Shown piece by piece: positions 60,294 through 64,000 of a stretch of DNA of 64,000 bases. The position numbers and the translations under genes are program-made. The stretch's first letter is position 1, and each line of letters opens with the position of its first letter. The stretch is from Heterobasidion occidentale (lineage: Eukaryota > Basidiomycota > Agaricomycetes > Russulales > Bondarzewiaceae): positions 1,860,001 to 1,924,000 of the forward strand of contig JBCAQO010000004.1 of NCBI GenBank assembly GCA_039111635.1, in the 5' to 3' direction. Below the pieces are notes generated by a model. The model saw only the letters and a program-made list of their open reading frames with translations, searched no databases and was not told the DNA's origin.

Positions 60294-60714
60294 GCAGGAC
60301 GTTTCGTTGGTTTATTTGGCTTGCTGGTGAATGTGTAGCAGAATACGGTGTATAGGAGCGTCTTGAATTGACTTTGACAGCAGATCTGCAGCTCAACCTG
60401 CGTACAAATTTGAGTGAGCGTTGCTGGCAACATACAGTGCACACCATCTTAGTGCTATGATGATTTCGTTAGATTTCTGTGGGCTGGTGTCCCGGCCTGT
60501 CTCGGATGTTTCCGAAACGGCAGGGTCCGAAGGCAAAATCGTGCCGTGCCAATGCTGTGCCGACTTATCTCAACCTCCAGCCTGAAATACGTATACGGTC
60601 CAAATGGCGTTGGAAGGGCATTTGGAACCGGTAGAAGCTGTTAACGTCATTGTAAGCACCACCATCGAAGATATGTTCCGTCAAACATCTTTGTTGTGCC
60701 TTACTTCCAAGTAG
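60294..60714. other. 3' flank of MetRS and unresolved 5' part of the next gene
   Basis: No exon can be assigned with confidence. A start-like ATG near 60459 opens a short frame (MMISLDFCGLVS) that could be a first exon of the Ser-rich gene that follows, but no supporting splice pair was found. Confidence 0.3.
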
Positions 60715-62011
60715 GTCAATAGGAAAAGAAAGCGACCTGGTTTCCAAGAGAGAACACTTGTCCATTCCCTTAAATTCAGTCCGTCGCCCTCGCAAAGCTC
60801 TGATATAGAATTCTCGGATGGCCCGCGATCAATTTACCCCCTTGACGTTGCGCATACAACCACCTCGTCGGCAGTTCCTCATCTCGAGGATAGCGAACAC
60901 TGCGTCCCTGACATACACAAAGCCGATCTGAGCTCGGACCCAATCAGTGCACCAATGCTCACCGTTAATAGCTTCCTCAACCAGTCTGCCAGGGGTCGTA
61001 CCGCAAAGCGATATGGTCGAAACAAAACCCTTGCAACAGCCCGGGCACCAACTGGTCGCGACTATAAGCATTCTGATGGTCTTCCATTCTCTTCCCCCTT
61101 AGCCTCTGCTTCTGCCGACAGGATGCTACCGCCTCGGAAGAATCAGAAACGCTTCGGGAAGCCACTGGCCCAACGCTTGCTGCAGGCTGCTGTGTACTCT
61201 CACGTCGAATTGCCCCAGTCTGATTATGTGCAGGATTCAGATTCTGCGTTAGCGACTGGTCGGCGACCTTTGTCTTTTGTACCCGTCTCGCCACCAGGAG
61301 GTATTCGAAAGCGAAAACCATGTCTTGTGGACCCTCGAAGGCACGCAACCGATTTGCCCTCAGCTCGTTTCGTTTCTGGGGGCACCTCTATAGGCCGCCT
61401 ACATAGCACCAAGCCTCTTGCGAACCACTCAGGGACTAGAAGAGCGAGGAGTCGCTACCGGACAGCCCTGCCATTTCACAACACGGATCAGGGTGTTCCT
61501 CGCAAGCCTCATCTACCTGTCACTTCGCGCTCGCAACAGACTCATTACCCTCCTCTCCTCTTGGTCCCTCTGACTGCCCACAAGGAAGCTTTGAAGAACA
61601 AACGACACTCATCGAGGTCTGATGTCACATCTTCTCTTTGCGATTACTGATACTGTCGTTGACATGGTATATGTACCCAGTAGCATACGGGTTAATCCAA
61701 ATTTGGCCCTTGAAAACAATGAGAGTACCCTGCATGCGAACTCTTCACCAGCCCCGATATCGACAAATGCTGACCCCCTTGTTAACAACCGACATTCATC
61801 CCCGTATCCATATGAGCCCACCTGTTTACCTTCAGGTCCCTCCAATCAGCACAGTTCCTTCAACAATCCAGTGATGAAGAACAGCCCTCGGACACGCGAC
61901 CCAGAGAAGCCGTCCCCTTCAATTGACCTCCTTCATGGGCCTCCTCAGAGGACTGCGCGAACCGTCACTACTACGATGGTCGAACCGAAGCAGCGGAGAC
62001 TTGTTACCTGA
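60715..62011 (+). CDS. Ser/Pro-rich protein of unknown function (5' end unresolved)
   Basis: I do not recognise this protein. Exon A runs open from just after a TAG at 60712 to 61616 and reads like real protein (KFSPSPSQSSDIEFSDGPRS, then HTTTSSAVPHLEDSEHC). A 64-nt GT-AG intron, 61617-61680, joins it in frame to exon B (SIRVNPNLALENNESTLHAN), ending at 62011 with MVEPKQRRLVT. Composition is Ser, Pro, Arg and Thr rich, probably disordered, with basic clusters such as NRKRKRP. The start may be the ATG at 60955 or lie in an upstream exon. It could be a nuclear regulatory protein, but no domain supports that. Confidence 0.5.
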
Positions 62012-62275
62012 CCTTTCTACGATACATCACCTGCGACCTTGAGAGCTCTTTAGGATACACTGACCTGTCAGCGTTGATGTCTCGATCGGACTTCTCCATG
62101 TATTTGAATACAAGTGAGCCGTACATGCTGTAGCACCAGGCTTTCATGTTACAAGTACAACATTGTTCGCAACCATAAAGGTCAATGCTCTTACACACAA
62201 TACAAATAACAACCAAGTGAATGGGACTCAAAACTGGCACACGCAACACAGGGTCCTCCCGATCGTCTGGCACGT

Positions 62276-63185
62276 TCATGATCCATCGACGGGCCTGGGC
62301 TTTGTGCGTACGGCACGCATGTTCGGATAGGTGAGCATGAGACGCTGTTGATCTTTTGAAGCCCGGACTTCTTCAAACTATCGAAGGTTTTGAGAATCAA
62401 GAATCTGACACACATCCGATGAAGGTGGCTCACCTTCGTGCCCTCCGGAAGAGGGATTGTTCTGCTGAAATTTCTTCTGTTCTCGATCTCGCAGCACCGT
62501 GCCCTCTTCCATTCGCTCCGTGACCTTGACGGTTTGCCATGTCACAACTAGGCATTTACCCTGGTAGCTGACGTGCATGTCTTGCTTTTTGACGCCAGGA
62601 AGATCGAATACGGCCATGACCTGACGGAGATACGTGAGATTGAGACATGTAAGTGAGTCAGACATAGAGATATTGTACTTTGCGGCCATCTTGAGACTCT
62701 TTGAAAGTTACACTAATACGAACCCAAGCTCTTAAACTCGTCTGCGACGAATCGAAGTGAAACACTCACGACTTCCGCCTTTTCAAGTGTGGCCTGTGAT
62801 CCGCGGGAGGGGAGGATGGTATGGCTGGGGATGACTGGTCGCTTGCTGACCATACCTCGAGGGATTTAATCTTCGAAGGCGAGACGACCATTGCACGTTC
62901 CTTGTTCTTCCTGACTTCGCTCCAAATGCGATCTAAGGAATCAGAATCAGGAGGCGTCGAAGGTCCAGCAGTACTCGTAGAGGCATGGGAGTGGTGGGGA
63001 GTGGAGAATGGTTCAGGCGCCATTGGACGAGTCTGTATGCCGCGGGAATAGGACTGAGCGTCTGGAGGCCGACTAGGTGTAAGATTTCCTGGTGGCACAG
63101 GCTGGGTGGCAAATACTCTGTCGAAGGCTTCCCAGGAATGCAAGTAGTCGTCGTCGTCTTTGACGTTGTGGGAGCCTGCAGGCAT
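62276..63185 (-). CDS. HSP20-like (alpha-crystallin fold) chaperone-type protein
   Basis: An N-terminal disordered half (DDDDYLHSWEAFDRVFATQP, Ser/Pro-rich) precedes an HSP20-like beta-sandwich: VMAVFDLPGVKKQDMHVSYQ, CLVVTWQTVKVTERMEEG, then KFSRTIPLPEGTK and FEEVRASKDQQRLMLTYP. It ends with TKPRPVDGS. The segment SQDGRK is joined by a GTACAA..CAG intron directly to the fold. An extra T near 62470 (AAATTTCAG for AAATTCAG) breaks the frame between the body and TIPLPEGTK. The domain is established by motif order; the client and cellular role are unknown. Confidence 0.75.
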
Positions 63186-64000
63186 GGTCGAGGCGAGGGT
63201 TTGTTTCCAGATGGCGTGTAGCGGACAAGGGTGACTTGCTGAAATTGGAGCACTTTAAAGGTCCGAAGCTGATATGCTATCTTGGTACAATCAACAGTGA
63301 ACGATCCTGCACATAAATCGTTGTGAAATACCTTGCATCAAGTTCTCCGCCTTATCGTTAGTAAACACGAGTCTTGTGAGAAGAGCTTGAGTGTAAGACG
63401 ACCGAAGGCATGGAGGAATCACAATCAGTGGCCTCATCCAAATAAGATAGCAGTCATATATATCATGAATCCACAGGACGGAAGTGAGTAAGCGTGTGGT
63501 CACATAGTGATTCGCTTGCCTCACGGAAACCACGAGGCAAAGTGATACCCTGGATGGCAACTTGAAAGACACAGTGTAGACGAAGCGGATGAACAGCCCG
63601 TAAGCCCAACAAGGACGAATATATGCATAGCAAACAAGCTTGTGTGGTACCAAGACACCAAGAAGCTGGAGCAGCGTTCGCTAGAACAGGACGATGTTCA
63701 AAACACCAACTAGAAGAGTTTCCTCACTCGGTGTTATGAAGAACGCTGAGTAGGTGTATTCGAGCTCCGACTCCGGAGTTTCAAGACAGAAGAAAACCTT
63801 CCGACTGTCCCATGTCCCCCGACGGCCAACTCAATTGCAGTCCCATTTTCATCGTCTGCATCGCAATGGCCATTGATATGTGATACATCTATCGACTAAG
63901 GACAGACGGGTCTTTGCATATCCGTTTCCTAATGTTTGGGCGGGTGTTCATGTCAGGTGTGTATCCGACTCCCATTATCATTTTTTCCATGATGGGCCTC
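63186..64000. other. Terminal region, nothing recognised
   Basis: This is the promoter region of the HSP20-like gene followed by sequence with only short open frames. A hydrophobic minus-strand frame at about 63291-63653 has no conserved motif that I can name. Confidence 0.4.

Overview
The window is nuclear DNA of a filamentous basidiomycete, most likely an Agaricomycete of the wood- or litter-decay type. I infer this from dense genes with many 49-70 nt GT-AG introns and GC-rich coding sequence. Typical agaricomycete families are present (TPR-CHAT, a helical STAND-like N-terminus plus ubiquitin-like protein, the seven-TM receptor-like family), as is a GH5 cellulase with a CBM1. Genus and species cannot be read from the sequence.

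Layout. 0-2.5 kb: COX10 and a ZNF830-type zinc-finger protein, convergent. 2.5-5.45 kb: no supportable gene. 5.45-13.2 kb: an accessory stretch on the minus strand with a TPR-CHAT protein carrying thirteen 135-bp repeats, an uncharacterised agaricomycete family protein whose 5' half and promoter are tandemly duplicated, and a STAND-N-like/ubiquitin-like protein. 13.6-37.2 kb is mostly housekeeping: a DDT/PHD chromatin protein, APC10, UBA4, a UBX protein, PITHD1-like, MED25, a small surface protein, OLA1, TVP38-like, a seven-TM protein and GDT1. 37.7-50 kb: an Ivy1/I-BAR-like protein, an MFS transporter, MED19 and a sugar porter. 50.6-63.2 kb: a GH5 cellulase, SARAF-like, an OPT transporter, cytosolic methionyl-tRNA synthetase, a Ser-rich protein of unknown function and an HSP20-like protein.

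Main discoveries. (1) The 613-nt intron of OLA1 consists of three ~200-nt units. Each starts with GT and ends with a branch-site-like motif plus AG, they abut at AG|GT junctions, and each holds one ~90-nt element with a box-C-like start and a CTGA end. I read this as a triplicated intron hosting three C/D-snoRNA-like RNAs, possibly spliced recursively. (2) The methionyl-tRNA synthetase needs two separate 8-nt microexons to keep frame. (3) The CHAT domain has Ser where the catalytic Cys is expected.

Quality warning. At least 16 single-base frame breaks, many in short homopolymers, hit 14 otherwise well-preserved genes. This looks like residual indel error in the assembly rather than gene decay. 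Exon coordinates below were derived by hand from splice signals and family conservation.
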